Assembly: GCA_037576215.1 (NCBI GenBank)
Contig: JBANDB010000004.1
Span: 372,001-436,000 of the forward strand
Source: Armillaria gallica
Taxonomy: Eukaryota; Basidiomycota; Agaricomycetes; Agaricales; Physalacriaceae
Direction: 5' to 3'
Length of the DNA: 64,000 bases
Shown: one piece after another, positions 35,095 through 44,611 of the stretch
Layout of the letters: every line of letters starts with the position of its first letter
How positions within the stretch are numbered: the stretch's first letter is position 1
The notes under the pieces: model-generated
Seen by the model: the letters and a program-made list of their open reading frames with translations, nothing else
What the model was told of the DNA's origin: nothing
Databases searched by the model: none
Made by a program: the position numbers and the translations under genes

Positions 35095-35673
35095 CCGGCT
35101 TACGAACAGTTCGTTGAGGAAGTCAGGCGGAGATTCTGGAAGGATGCGAACGCAGAAATCAAGCTCGTGCAGTGGGAAGCACTCAGGCAAAACACCTTCC
35201 CTGATGGTGATCTATTCTTCCAGCAGTTCGAATCGCTAGCCTTTGAGGCAGGAGTGATAGGAGTCGACCAGATGATGGTAGCCCAGGTTAAAAAGGCGTG
35301 CCAAGCGACAACCAAAGACATCATCTACGCGACAGACGGAGAGTTACCGGCAGGTTACCAAGACTGGAAACGGCGCATCCTACAGATCAACCATAATTGG
35401 AGGACGTGGAAGGCAGAACAAAGTGGCGCGAAAGTAACGGACTGGAAGCAGCAGACGAAAGCAAACACGACCCTGATGACAAAGGGGAATCAACAGCAGC
35501 AGAACAGTGTCCCGGAAAAGCAGATGGGGACTGGTACGATTTACGGAGGAGCGGGCAAACCGATGGATATTGACGTGGTACGCACGAAAGCAAAGTGCTA
35601 CCGTTGTGGCCAGCTTGGACACTTCAAACAGGATTGCCCCAAATCGCCAAAGACGAAGGAGGAGGCGCTATGA
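35095..35673 (+). pseudogene. gag: Retrotransposon gag, C-terminal part with CCHC zinc knuckle
   Basis: The rest of capsid (PAYEQFVEEVRRRFWKDAN, AEIKLVQWEALRQNTFPDGD, GDLFFQQFESLAFEAGV) runs into a Gln-rich linker and a perfect CCHC knuckle, CYRCGQLGHFKQDC (35596-35637), the nucleocapsid motif that binds element RNA. The stop TGA overlaps the ATG of the next frame (ATGA at 35670-35673). This part has no internal stop. It is separated from the N-terminal half only by the solo-LTR-like insertion. Confidence 0.9.
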
Positions 35674-36836
35674 CACTTCAATTTCTATTGGGACCACGTA
35701 GCAACGAACGAGAAAACGGACTCGAAGGTCGAAGAGGTAAAAGACGATGCCAAGCAGTAAACGATTCGACTGACTTGGCAAAGGACTTGGTTTCATCGGG
35801 TGCGCCCTTGTCGCCTGGTTGTAATACTCATAGCACTTCTGTAGTTATCAATATGCATTTGAATATACCCATTTGCGACTTAACTACCGAGAGTGAGACC
35901 AAGAAAGAATCGAAACAGGAAGTCGGGGCAGCTGACCCCAGGACTACGCAACCAGCTAAACGTTCGCCAAGTAGTCCATTGTGGATGAACGGATCGGATG
36001 ACAAGTCGCCCACCATAGCGACACCTATCATAACGACGGGGGTTCAGCAACATCCTAACGCTCAGGATGTCCCTCGATTGGATAGGGTGGAAGGCGGGGT
36101 ATCCCCAACTTCTGACGAAGCAACCTGAACCTTGGAAGGAGTGAACCCCTGGGACAGAAACCAGGGCAGAGCAGGCAACGTCTCACCGCCTCCTCCCCCA
36201 GGGGTAGGCTGTGCAGGGCGTATACCCGGATTCCCCATAGGACAAGAGGTGCCGTTGGGCTCAGAACACCCAGAAGGACCGGGGGTAACCGGTACGGCTG
36301 GTAAGACCAACTCATTGGCGCAAGCCGAACCTGGCGCCTCCGCATGTATTAGCGGCCAAGACCATGATGTCACCCCCGGGGAGCAGTTCTCCCACCTTGC
36401 TGACACAGGAACCTCAAGACGCGACTCCTCGAGATACGACTCGGAGGAATACCGTGCAGCCGACGAATGGGGGGAAGCCACTAGCACCCAGGCGGTGAAT
36501 AGGGGGCATATGGTAACTGTCGAAGAGATCCCGGATGATGAGGATGACACTAGTTTCCAACTAAATCAGAAAGCTAACTGAAAACCCCCGGTAGTGCCTG
36601 AGGAGACCCAGTCGATGGTAGCCGAACCATCAGGTTCCGGTGCGAAGACTGAGAAGGTCCCACATTCGTGGCTCAAGCCGTTTGAAGCAGAATGGACGCT
36701 ACGAGGTGTCAAGGAAGCGAAGACCGAGTCAGAAGCGAGGGTGATCCTAAAGAATTGGATCCATAAGACGCAAGTCAAGGAGGTAGTTGATAAAATGCAG
36801 CCTTGGCTGCTAGATTTTTACTTAAATAATGTCAGT
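35670..36836 (+). pseudogene. Start of pol, truncated before the protease
   Basis: It starts at the ATG overlapping the gag stop (ATGA) and runs in one frame to 36836, broken by TGA at 36126-36128 and TGA at 36579-36581. Visible parts are LAKDLVSSGAPLSPG, a long Pro/Gly/Ser-rich linker, the acidic VEEIPDDEDDTSF, then WLKPFEAEWTLRGVKEAKTE and VREVVDK-like VKEVVDKMQPWLLDFYLNN. In related elements this linker precedes protease and RT. Here the frame runs straight into the snapback palindrome at 36824 and nothing of protease, RT, RNase H or integrase remains. Confidence 0.72.
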
Positions 36837-36963
36837 TGACACACACTGAAAAGACAATATGAGTGTCAGTTGAAAATATTCAATTTCTCAGGATTATATG
36901 GTATATTAGTCAGCAGGCCAACTCTTGATGTCATGACATCATCAGAAAATCCCGGCAGACCCA

Positions 36964-37044
36964 GGAATTGAACTCAGGATTTTAAAAAGATTGATAATAA
37001 TGTCACATGACTTTTCCGAGCAGACATGCTAACCACTGTACCAT
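36964..37044 (-). ncRNA. tRNA-like (SINE-type) segment, left arm
   Basis: Mirror copy of the segment at 39555-39634, pointing leftward out of the palindrome. The complement of 37044-37027 reads TGGTACAGTGGTTAGCA (A box) and that of 36975-36964 reads GAGTTCAATTCC (B box). See the right-arm copy for details. Confidence 0.55.
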
Positions 37045-37469
37045 ACTGGCATTATATATTTATGTAATCATCACTCTATATGACCTCCCTCTCTTAGATT
37101 TATAATATCCCAATTGGGCCCTCCCTTTGGTGCGCTTTGTTGCGCTTTTTTTTTCCTTATTGGGTTGGTCAAATCGGCCCATCAATTGCACCTAGAATTA
37201 GCTCTCCCATGGCATTGATGGCATCAATATCAGGCTATTTTCGGACAAAATTCGCATTTTGGCTCATTTTGGGCTTCCTCAGGCTACTGGGTGGGTCAGG
37301 GGATGGTACTAGTGTATGCCTAAACATAAATAGCATAAAAGCGAACCCTCTGGTGAGGTATGGGGGTCCTGGGGAGGGGGTAAAAAGGGTAAAATAGTGT
37401 AAAATAGCGGAAAATCACCGAAAATTCGCGTTTTGGGGGTACTACGTGCATCGGATCGCTTCGAAAACT

Positions 37470-38240
37470 TGACCAATGAATTCCTTGACCTTTAAAACCC
37501 CCAAACGGCCCCTCCACAGTACATGTGGCGCATTTTATGGCTAGGCATAATCGGGAAAATAAGCTTTTTATGGTACTGCGTACATTGGATCGCTCCGGAG
37601 ATGCTACCAATCTATTTCTACACTATATAAACCCTAGAATACATCTTCATATGCTATATATGACCACCGGAATGCGATGAAAAATGGGGGATTGGGGGAA
37701 ACACGGTTTATTTTGTTTTCTGGCCATCGCGTCGGTCTGGGGACATCACCAATCGATTCCTCGACCTTTAAAACCCCCAAGCGACTCTTGGTTACATTTA
37801 TGGGGTCTCAGAAACGATGGAAATAATGATGTAACAGTTTAGGAGGAGCACATAGGAAAACTCGCATTTCTGAGCTTCGGAGAACTTCGGAGTTGTTACC
37901 AATGGATTCCTTGACCTTGAAAACCCCAGAACACCCCAGGAACACATTTAAAACCTGTGAAATCCGTGGTAAAAAAGGTGATAATGAAAATATGCGAAAT
38001 ACCATATATCTCGCATTTCTGAATGTCGGAGAAGGTAATTCCGCTATAGAATACACGATATATATTTTATAATAGTGTGTACAAAAGATTAGGGTGATCA
38101 GAAATGTATTGGCAGAGATATAAGGAGATCTTTCTGAAAAAAAGGAGGAGCACCCCCCAGATTTCGAGTTTCTGGTCATCCCATGGCCTGGGGACTATCA
38201 GATTCGGATTCCTGGACCCAAAAAACATAAGACTCATCTA
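37470..38240. repeat. Degenerate tandem units in the left arm
   Basis: A motif of the type 'ACCAATGAATTCCTTGACC' followed by 'TTTAAAACCCCCAAACGGCC' recurs at about 37471, 37607 (most diverged), 37750, 37898 and 38198 with variants such as ACCAATCGATTCCTCGACC and ACCAATGGATTCCTTGACC. Each is preceded by a (T/G)CGGAG or GGGGA(C/A) stretch. Spacing is 140-150 bp in most cases and longer for the last. The right arm carries the same five in mirror order (about 38360-39130). Confidence 0.7.
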
Positions 38241-39554
38241 TCATCCATGGGGTTCATTTTTACAAGTGCATGATCCTTGCAGACAACATAACTTTGTGCA
38301 TAAATGAGAGCACACTCATTACTTCGGAGTTTTGATACATGAACCCCATGGATGATAGATGAGTCTTATGTTTTTTGGGTCCAGGAATCCGAATCTGATA
38401 GTCCCCAGGCCATGGGATGACCAGAAACTCGAAATCTGGGGGGTGCTCCTCCTTTTTTTCAGAAAGATCTCCTTATATCTCTGCCAATACATTTCTGATC
38501 ACCCTAATCTTTTGTACACACTATTATAAAATATATATCGTGTATTCTATAGCGGAATTACCTTCTCCGACATTCAGAAATGCGAGATATATGGTATTTC
38601 GCATATTTTCATTATCACCTTTTTTACCACGGATTTCACAGGTTTTAAATGTGTTCCTGGGGTGTTCTGGGGGTTTTCAAGGTCAAGGAATCCATTGGTA
38701 ACAACTCCGAAGTTCTCCGAAGCTCAGAAATGCGAGTTTTCCTATGTGCTCCTCCTAAACTGTTACATCATTATTTCCATCGTTTCTGAGACCCCATAAA
38801 TGTAACCAAGAGTCGCTTGGGGGTTTTAAAGGTCGAGGAATCGATTGGTGATGTCCCCAGACCGACGCGATGGCCAGAAAACAAAATAAACCGTGTTTCC
38901 CCCCCAATCCCCCATTTTTCATCGCATTCCGGTGGTCATATATAGCATATGAAGATGTATTCTAGGGTTTATATAGTGTAGAAATAGATTGGTAGCATCT
39001 CCGGAGCGATCCAATGTACGCAGTACCATAAAAAGCTTATTTTCCCGATTATGCCTAGCCATAAAATGCGCCACATGTACTGTGGAGGGGCCGTTTGGGG
39101 GTTTTAAAGGTCAAGGAATTCATTGGTCAAGTTTTCGAAGCGATCCGATGCACGTAGTACCCCCAAAACGCGAATTTTCGGTGATTTTCCGCTATTTTAC
39201 ACTATTTTACCCTTTTTACCCCCTCCCCAGGACCCCCATACCTCACCAGAGGGTTCGCTTTTATGCTATTTATGTTTAGGCATACACTAGTACCATCCCC
39301 TGACCCACCCAGTAGCCTGAGGAAGCCCAAAATGAGCCAAAATGCGAATTTTGTCCGAAAATAGCCTGATATTGATGCCATCAATGCCATGGGAGAGCTA
39401 ATTCTAGGTGCAATTGATGGGCCGATTTGACCAACCCAATAAGGAAAAAAAAGCGCAACAAAGCGCACCAAAGGGAGGGCCCAATTGGGATATTATAAAT
39501 CTAAGAGAGGGAGGTCATATAGAGTGATGATTACATAAATATATAATGCCAGTA

Positions 39555-39634
39555 TGGTACAGTGGTTAGCATGTCTGCTCGGAAAAGTCATGTGACATTA
39601 TTATCAATCTTTTTAAAATCCTGAGTTCAATTCC
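39555..39634 (+). ncRNA. tRNA-like (SINE-type) segment, right arm
   Basis: TGGTACAGTGGTTAGCA (39555-39571) fits an RNA polymerase III A box, and GAGTTCAATTCC (39623-39634), followed by TGGGTCTGCCGGG, fits a B box (consensus GGTTCRANTCC). The spacing of 68 bp is longer than in an intronless tRNA. The sequence upstream, ATAATGCCAGTA, resembles an acceptor start. This is typical of a tRNA-derived SINE head. It points outward, toward the end of the palindrome about 140 bp away. Transcription is not shown by sequence alone; the stems are imperfect, so it is not a working tRNA. Confidence 0.58.
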
Positions 39635-39798
39635 TGGGTCTGCCGGGATTTTCTGATGATGTCATGACATCAAGAGTTGGCCTGCTGACTAATATACCAT
39701 ATAATCCTGAGAAATTGAATATTTTCAACTGACACTCATATTGTCTTTTCAGTGTGTGTCAACTGACACTATTTGATCTGTTAAAGTAGCAGCTATAG

Positions 39799-40275
39799 GT
39801 GTTCAACGAGTCATTGCTTACACTGTACACCCCTTCGGCATTCCCCAACCAGGAACAACCACCTCCTCCGCCGCCAGATCTCATAGATGGCGAAGAACAC
39901 TACGAAGTTGAGAAAGTCTTAGACATCAGACACCGACGAGTACGAGGAAGAAGAGAAGAGCCACCGAGAACAGCAACAGACTATTTCGTTAAATGGAAAG
40001 GCTATGGACCGGAATCAAACAGCTGGGTACGAGAAGATGACATGGATGCCGAAGAGCTCATTGAAGAGTTCCTTGCCAAACACGTCAACAATATTGACAC
40101 AGACACCTATCAGCCAGACTGGCAGTCTTACACAGACAAGGAGACCGGCGAAAAGGTGTGGTATGATCAAAACGAGCTCTGGGACCTGCTTGGAGGACCG
40201 GACGATCCTTCCCAAGACACCGAGGGACCGGACAAACCAGTCCAAATCCCGAGACTACGCCTGGGGAAGGCTTAA
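39799..40275 (+). pseudogene. Chromodomain at the 3' end of pol
   Basis: The frame reads VFNESLLTLYTPSAFPNQEQ, a Pro run, then a chromodomain from about residue 32: EHYEVEKVLDIRHRRVRGRR, TDYFVKWKGYGPESNSWVRE, DDMDAEELIEEFLAKH. The aromatic cage positions (Y in HYEVE, W in FVKWKGY, W in NSWVRE) are present, so histone-tail binding could be retained. In chromoviruses this domain sits at the C-terminus of integrase and directs insertion to heterochromatin. Here the integrase is gone, and the frame starts after a stop at 39796-39798 beside the snapback, so a protein is unlikely unless by reinitiation. Confidence 0.88.
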
Positions 40276-40298
40276 CAGCAGTCGGGACGCCTGCCTTA

Positions 40299-40310
40299 AT
40301 GAGGGGGTAA
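40299..40310 (+). promoter_or_regulatory. Polypurine tract before 3' LTR
   Basis: ATGAGGGGGTAA ends directly at the 3' LTR. The purine run GAGGGGG is the expected primer site for plus-strand synthesis. Confidence 0.75.
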
Positions 40311-40733
40311 TGTTACGATTTATTCATTTTTTGCCTTATCTTATCTTATCACAGGAAACCGGACCGACCGGGCCACTGACCATAAAGGTGACAAGGGCTA
40401 CAAGGCGACGTTCCCATGTTATCGCTTCGTTGTCGCACCATATCACTTTGCTATTGTGTGCCCATGCGTTCTCGCTCCAGTGTCGCATGTTCATGAACTT
40501 TATCTTTCTTACATGGTCTATTATTAGAACCCTCACTTCGAATACTTAAGTAGTAGTTCTCACTGTATGTACCCCAGCTTCGAGCTAACTTTAATCTATA
40601 CCGAAACTATCGCTTAATTCATCACGGACAGCTAAGGACTTAGCCTTAACGCCTATTGTTTAAGGGACTCATCGGTGACTGCCCGAATGCGAGACAGCCG
40701 TTGTTTACCCTTGATAGGAGTTCGGGTTTAATA
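40311..40733 (+). repeat. 3' LTR, 423 bp
   Basis: Same length as the 5' LTR, with eight substitutions, all transitions (for example ACAATT/ACGATT, CATGGG/CACAGG, GACTGGG/GACCGGG, GCCATTG/GCCGTTG). It ends TTTAATA and is followed by ATGTC. Confidence 0.93.
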
Positions 40734-40738
40734 ATGTC

Positions 40739-41630
40739 AATATAAAGCAACATATGGATTTACATCCTGCATTAAATCCTATAATTAGGATATGATTTCT
40801 GGATTTAGATTAGGATTGCAACAATTACGCATACTTAATGCCTCCACTGGATCATGTATATACAGCTGTGTATAAGACAATTTCCCTTCTTCCTGAGGCA
40901 GCAGAGATCCCATCTGATGATGAAGCTCACCAGATACATGGAAGCAGTATGGTCCTGAAGAATTGGTAATTGCCTCATCAACCTTTATAGCTAAGGATGT
41001 AAATACTAATGCTACATTATACTGCCTGATATCTTGTAAGAAGGCTTTTGACAATGGATTGTTGCCACAAAGAAGATTTTGAAGAATGGCAGGAGCAGGA
41101 TGAAGAGGAGGTAATTTAACCTGTCCTTGTAGACTGCACATGCCAAATTGTGGTGTAACTTTTGACTTATTCTTAAGTCGTTCCTCATGCTAATGTAATG
41201 CTTTACAATGTTCACAAACATAGTTTCTGCTTCCAATATTATGCTGAGAGTGCACCTCAGCATATGGATGTCTTGCTAGAGGAAGTTGTACAGGAACAGC
41301 AGATGGTGGTTGGTGCTGATGTGGTAGAGGTAAAGGTGGCTGTAGAGGTGGTGACTCTCTTGTAGGTGAGGGTGATTGCTAGCGATGCTCAGCAGAAGTT
41401 ATTTGGTTAATATTTTGTGGTGGCTCAGTGCATGGAGGATGAATTTCAATAGCTCTTTCTCGCCTATATCCTTGACCACCACCACGTCCTTGGCCCTGTG
41501 GACCTACAGGGAGCTGTGAAACAGAAGTACTATCAAACACAGATGACTGTCCTTCAGAAGCACCACCATATAATTGTCTACAACATCTACCTCTAGTGGG
41601 AAAAACAAGAAGAGTTGGTACTACAGGCAT
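40739..41630 (-). pseudogene. Helitron gene, N-terminal part
   Basis: Starting around 41630 (MPVVPTLLVFPTRGRCCRQL), the sequence passes through a Pro/Gln-rich stretch to NYVCEHCKALH, a zinc-finger-like C-x2-C...H, with TAG replacing the Trp expected after ALH. It then gives VTPQFGMCSLQGQVKLPPLH, AFLQDIRQYNVALVFTSLAI, YCFHVSGELHHQMGSLLP, YTQLYIHDPVEALSMRN and NPNLNPEIIS, all standard for Helitron N-termini. After two further stops it reaches HMLLYI and the retrotransposon. After excision the junction reads NPYVALY, TGA, HAYLIMKEK; the TGA fits Arg CGA. Confidence 0.82.
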
Positions 41631-42924
41631 GGAATGTTCACATGGATGATGTAACTGAGATGAAATATGGGTCTCGGGTGGTATATTAAAATGTGGAAGT
41701 TCAATATCAGGATCAGGACCTGGACCTGGTGATCAACCACAACAATTAGAGGGGGAGGTCATCTGAAGATGCTGAAGACAATCCTGCTCCCATTCTGCAT
41801 GATGATTCTCCTCTGGTGTAACTGGTGCTGGAAAATTGAAATGATCATTCTCTCTAGTAGGAGTAGATGGAGACCTATTAAAAGAATGCTGTGAGCATAG
41901 ATATTAGAAAAATAAGAGTGATACACATCACAGGTTATGGAGAGGTGGAAATAGTAGCAACACTGTATAAGAAAGAGGCAAAGGCACCTGCAGAAAAATC
42001 AGAAACAAAGAGCTTCAATCAAATATTGATAAACAGTACTGTGAGAGATTCTAAAAGTCCTTATTATATGTAAAAAGGCTGTAATGCTTGCCTGAGATGG
42101 TACACTGTGAGGGGGAGAGTGAAACAGAGCAGAGGGTAAGAAGGAAAGGGGACAGGCTTGAAGCCACACCATAGCAGTATGGCAAAGTTCAAACTCAGCT
42201 GGAAGAGGCTGTGCGATGGCAATGGCCAGATATTTCAAAGTCCACCTTATTATATCATCTTCTACCTGTCTTATTATATAGATTAACAGTGACTAGATGC
42301 ATAATGGCAGGAAAGCATTCCCTCGTGTTTGTGCTAGTAGCCTTATAGCTACCTAATCAATCACTGGTTTTAATTGCATATTCTCGATTAAAGTGAATTA
42401 AGTTTACCAAGTCAACCCCAAAAGGGCAGCTATAAGTAATCTAGAAGAACTAAGTAGGAAGAAGAGTCATCCCCACATTTGCGCCTTGCTAATTAATTGA
42501 ACTGCTCCACATACAAAGGCCTTGTGATTAGTGTATCTCATGTAAATACTTCTAGACTTGAATCAAAGTTGTTTTGAAACAAACCTAATTGATTATTGAT
42601 ATCTAAGTACACCACGAGTACTTCTACCATACTTACCCTTAAACTTAACATTGGTGATTGTGTGTGTGTGTGATTTGGTATCTAGATTGATGATCTAGAC
42701 ACTTGTTGCATTTGTGTGCTGCCTGTTACCGAGCACATCACCACTCATCTATCTGGGCCCCTGCAGGAACATCTTTGAATACAAAAGAGATTGGTCTTGG
42801 ATTGGTTGTTATCAAAAGAATGAATGAAATGATACTATTTGATTTGAAGCCTACTGGAATAGTACACTACTACCCACACTCCAATCCCTAAAATCTTCTG
42901 AACAACCTCAACATTTCATTTTCC
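41631..42924. other. Spacer with Pro-rich minus-strand frame and a TG microsatellite
   Basis: No clear gene. On the minus strand 41640-41900 may be the extreme N-terminal, low-complexity part of the Helitron protein. A minisatellite-like fragment (42130-42240) matches units at 25500-25990. A (TG)n run lies near 42660-42672. No 5' Helitron terminus (TC start) could be defined. Confidence 0.4.
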
Positions 42925-43440
42925 TTGCTAAGCACTCATAAAGCCAGCCCCAAGCCAGAACCTACTCTTTTGAACAACCTCAGGGAGGATGGAGGACCAG
43001 TGGAAATGACTGTGGCAGAAGAATTGCTAAATCACCTAGCCAAAGAATTAAATAACAACAAGAGACTGGATAAGATAGCTCAACCTTGGGTAGTAGACCC
43101 AAGCCAGGAAGCATCCCCAATGCTAGGACATATTCTTCACTCCTTGTCAGTCATTGAAGGAGGGGATATTAGGAACAAGGGCAAGTATTCTTCCTTATAC
43201 ATAAACAAGGATGTCAAACTTATGTCTTTATCTATAGAAGTCTCTCTCAGGCAACAGGAACACTGTCCTACTTATTATTCAGTGAGAAAAAAACTCAGTA
43301 CACCTGCAGAAAGAAGTGAACTCAACCAGGAGATACAAAGTGAGAAACCACAGTCTCTAAGATTAGAACCTCCTACTAACATTTCTCTCAACTTGCACTC
43401 ATTGTCCTTAAGTAGCAAATCATCCCTTGAAGCTTGTTAA
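42925..43440 (+). pseudogene. Unrecognised ORF upstream of the 43.4-kb ORF
   Basis: A 171-codon frame, hydrophilic and Leu/Ser/Glu-rich (VEMTVAEELLNHLAKELNNN, LDKIAQPWVVDPSQEA, MLGHILHSLSVIEGGDI). It ends at SLEAC and overlaps the next ORF by seven bases in another frame, so the two could be one protein joined by a frameshift or intron. No family recognised. Confidence 0.4.
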
Positions 43441-44573
43441 ATCTTCCTAATTTGTTCTTCTCTATGCCCAAGGTCAAAGATGCCATCCATCAACTGCATA
43501 CTATCATCAATGGTTGCAAACTGGGATATCCACTGATCACTTATAAACCAGGGCCACAAGACTTCACAGAATTTGTGCCACTGAGAAAATTCATACAAGA
43601 TTCATGGAACTGGATGCACTATGCTATGCCAGGACTGGGCATGATGATAAGGGTGGAAAGACCAGTGCCTCCTTTAAGCACCTTGCTACTAGAATACAGT
43701 TTTCTGGTGGCCTCCAAAGACAGCATAGCTTGTCTGAAAGGATTAGCCAATATCAGCCCTGGGCATTTCAAATTCATGCCAGAAATGACATTCCACAGTG
43801 CATCCTACAACATCACCTTCCAGCTAGCCATCCCTCATTCAAAACTGCCCTTATTTCAATGTCTCAAGTCATACTATTTGCTAGCAGCTATCTTGGCAGC
43901 AGACATACCTGTCATTGCAGGATTCAAAGAACCTCAACTTGATGCTGCAGGAATAGAAATTCTAAATGCAAGCTACAGGTGGAAGGCTGCTACTATAGTC
44001 TCTCACCTGAACATGGGAATGACAGTGGGACTCAGAGGAAGCCTTGGATGGATTGTGAAAAGAATAGCTGGGGATGAAGTTATAAAAAAGTTCTTCAAAG
44101 GACCTTCATATATCATGACACACCTGTATCACATTGAAGCCCTTCGTACAGAGACAAATGAGGACAACCCTCTTATGACTGACTTTATGACTATTGAGAA
44201 AAAGATGGTGCTTGTAGGATTCATCCTGGGATCTTAATACAAAGACTCTTGCTCAATGTTACCTATAGATTACTTGTTTAACAAGTACCTTGATGGATTT
44301 ATAAGAGAATGGAATGCAGATGTGGAGGCTATCATGGATGAATGCTGGAGCTTGATTGAGAAGGACAATGCTAGACCCAGAATGGAAGAAGAATGCAGCA
44401 TCTACCTTGCTAACTTCTTAGCCAAAGACAAGAAGACAATATCTCAGTATTCCAACAACAATGAAGCCTACAGTATTGATCTCTTTGGCAAGGCCTACCC
44501 ATTCAACTGGGAAGTCATCCCTCTACATGACATTGTTATCTCCAAGGAATACTACATGTATTCAATCATGTAG
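43434..44573 (+). pseudogene. Unrecognised protein of about 380 residues, single Gln-to-stop
   Basis: One frame extends over the whole stretch with a single TAA at 44235-44237 ('GFILGS*YKDSCSMLP'), which fits CAA (Gln) to TAA. Composition is that of a folded protein: KLGYPLITYKPGPQDFTEFV, FIQDSWNWMHYAMPG, FKFMPEMTFHSASYNITFQL, AAILAADIPVIAGFKEPQLD, LRGSLGWIVKRIAGDEVIKK, DYLFNKYLDGFIREWNADVE, GKAYPFNWEVIPLHD. No catalytic motif or membrane segment stands out. It ends 20-30 bp before a purine-rich tract and an LTR-like block (44612 on), so it may be the 3'-most ORF of a retroelement or a captured gene. I do not recognise the family. Confidence 0.55.
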
Positions 44574-44611
44574 AGGATGTGTAATCGAGACTGGAGTGGA
44601 GGCTCTGTGAC

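Larger units (their letters stand above)
36824..39774. mobile_element. 2.95-kb snapback (foldback) palindrome
   Basis: The left arm 36824-38256 and right arm 38338-39774 are near-perfect inverted copies about 1.43 kb long, separated by an 81-bp unique loop. Each arm starts AAATA(A/G)TGTCAGTTGACAC. The differences I found are mainly homopolymer lengths (five against seven C near 37690/38900, nine T against eight A near 37146/39455) and the A/G near the end. Each arm contains, from the end inward, a tRNA-like segment, CpG-containing sequence and five degenerate tandem units. No transposase is encoded; frames such as 37137-37397 appear twice only because the arms mirror each other. No target duplication is obvious, and the insertion coincides with loss of the retrotransposon's pol. 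Confidence 0.93.
30917..40733 (+). mobile_element. Non-autonomous chromodomain LTR retrotransposon (Ty3/gypsy type)
   Basis: A complete insertion of 9817 bp with 423-bp LTRs and the perfect duplication ATGTC. The internal region carries gag (31384-33415 and 35095-35673), the start of pol (35671-36836) and the extreme 3' end of pol with a chromodomain (39799-40275). Protease, RT, RNase H and the integrase core are missing; in their place stands a 2.95-kb snapback palindrome. Gag is further split by a 1675-bp solo-LTR-like insertion. The two LTRs differ at 8 of 423 positions, all transitions and no indels (about 1.9%), so insertion was fairly recent. The element cannot move without help from an autonomous relative. 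Confidence 0.92.
27459..41630 (-). mobile_element. Helitron with Rep/Pif1-type helicase, split by later insertions
   Basis: The minus strand carries one Helitron transposase-helicase gene in pieces: N-terminal part 40739-41630, a short middle piece 30658-30911, then 27459-30388. The gaps are a 9.8-kb LTR retrotransposon (30917-40733) and a MITE (30392-30657). Removing each with one copy of its target duplication rejoins the frame. Typical Helitron order is kept: zinc-finger-like CEHC, the conserved N-terminal block, HUH Rep nuclease, then SF1B helicase. The helicase stops being readable below 27459, so the C-terminal third and the 3' hairpin/CTRR end were not found. Stops at Arg and Trp codons make it inactive. 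Confidence 0.85.

Noticed and set aside
36055..36550. Minus-strand frames of 96 and 162 codons opposite the pol linker
   Set aside because: Antisense shadows of a GC-rich, Pro/Gly-rich coding stretch.
38417..39471. ORFs of 94, 96 and 89 codons repeated on both strands within 37.1-39.5 kb
   Set aside because: They are mirror images produced by the inverted arms, with stops just beyond and no protein motif. They are not independent genes.
39555..39634. A functional tRNA gene
   Set aside because: The A and B boxes are plausible but the T stem pairs poorly, the spacing is long and the sequence is duplicated in a repeat arm. A SINE-type relic fits better.
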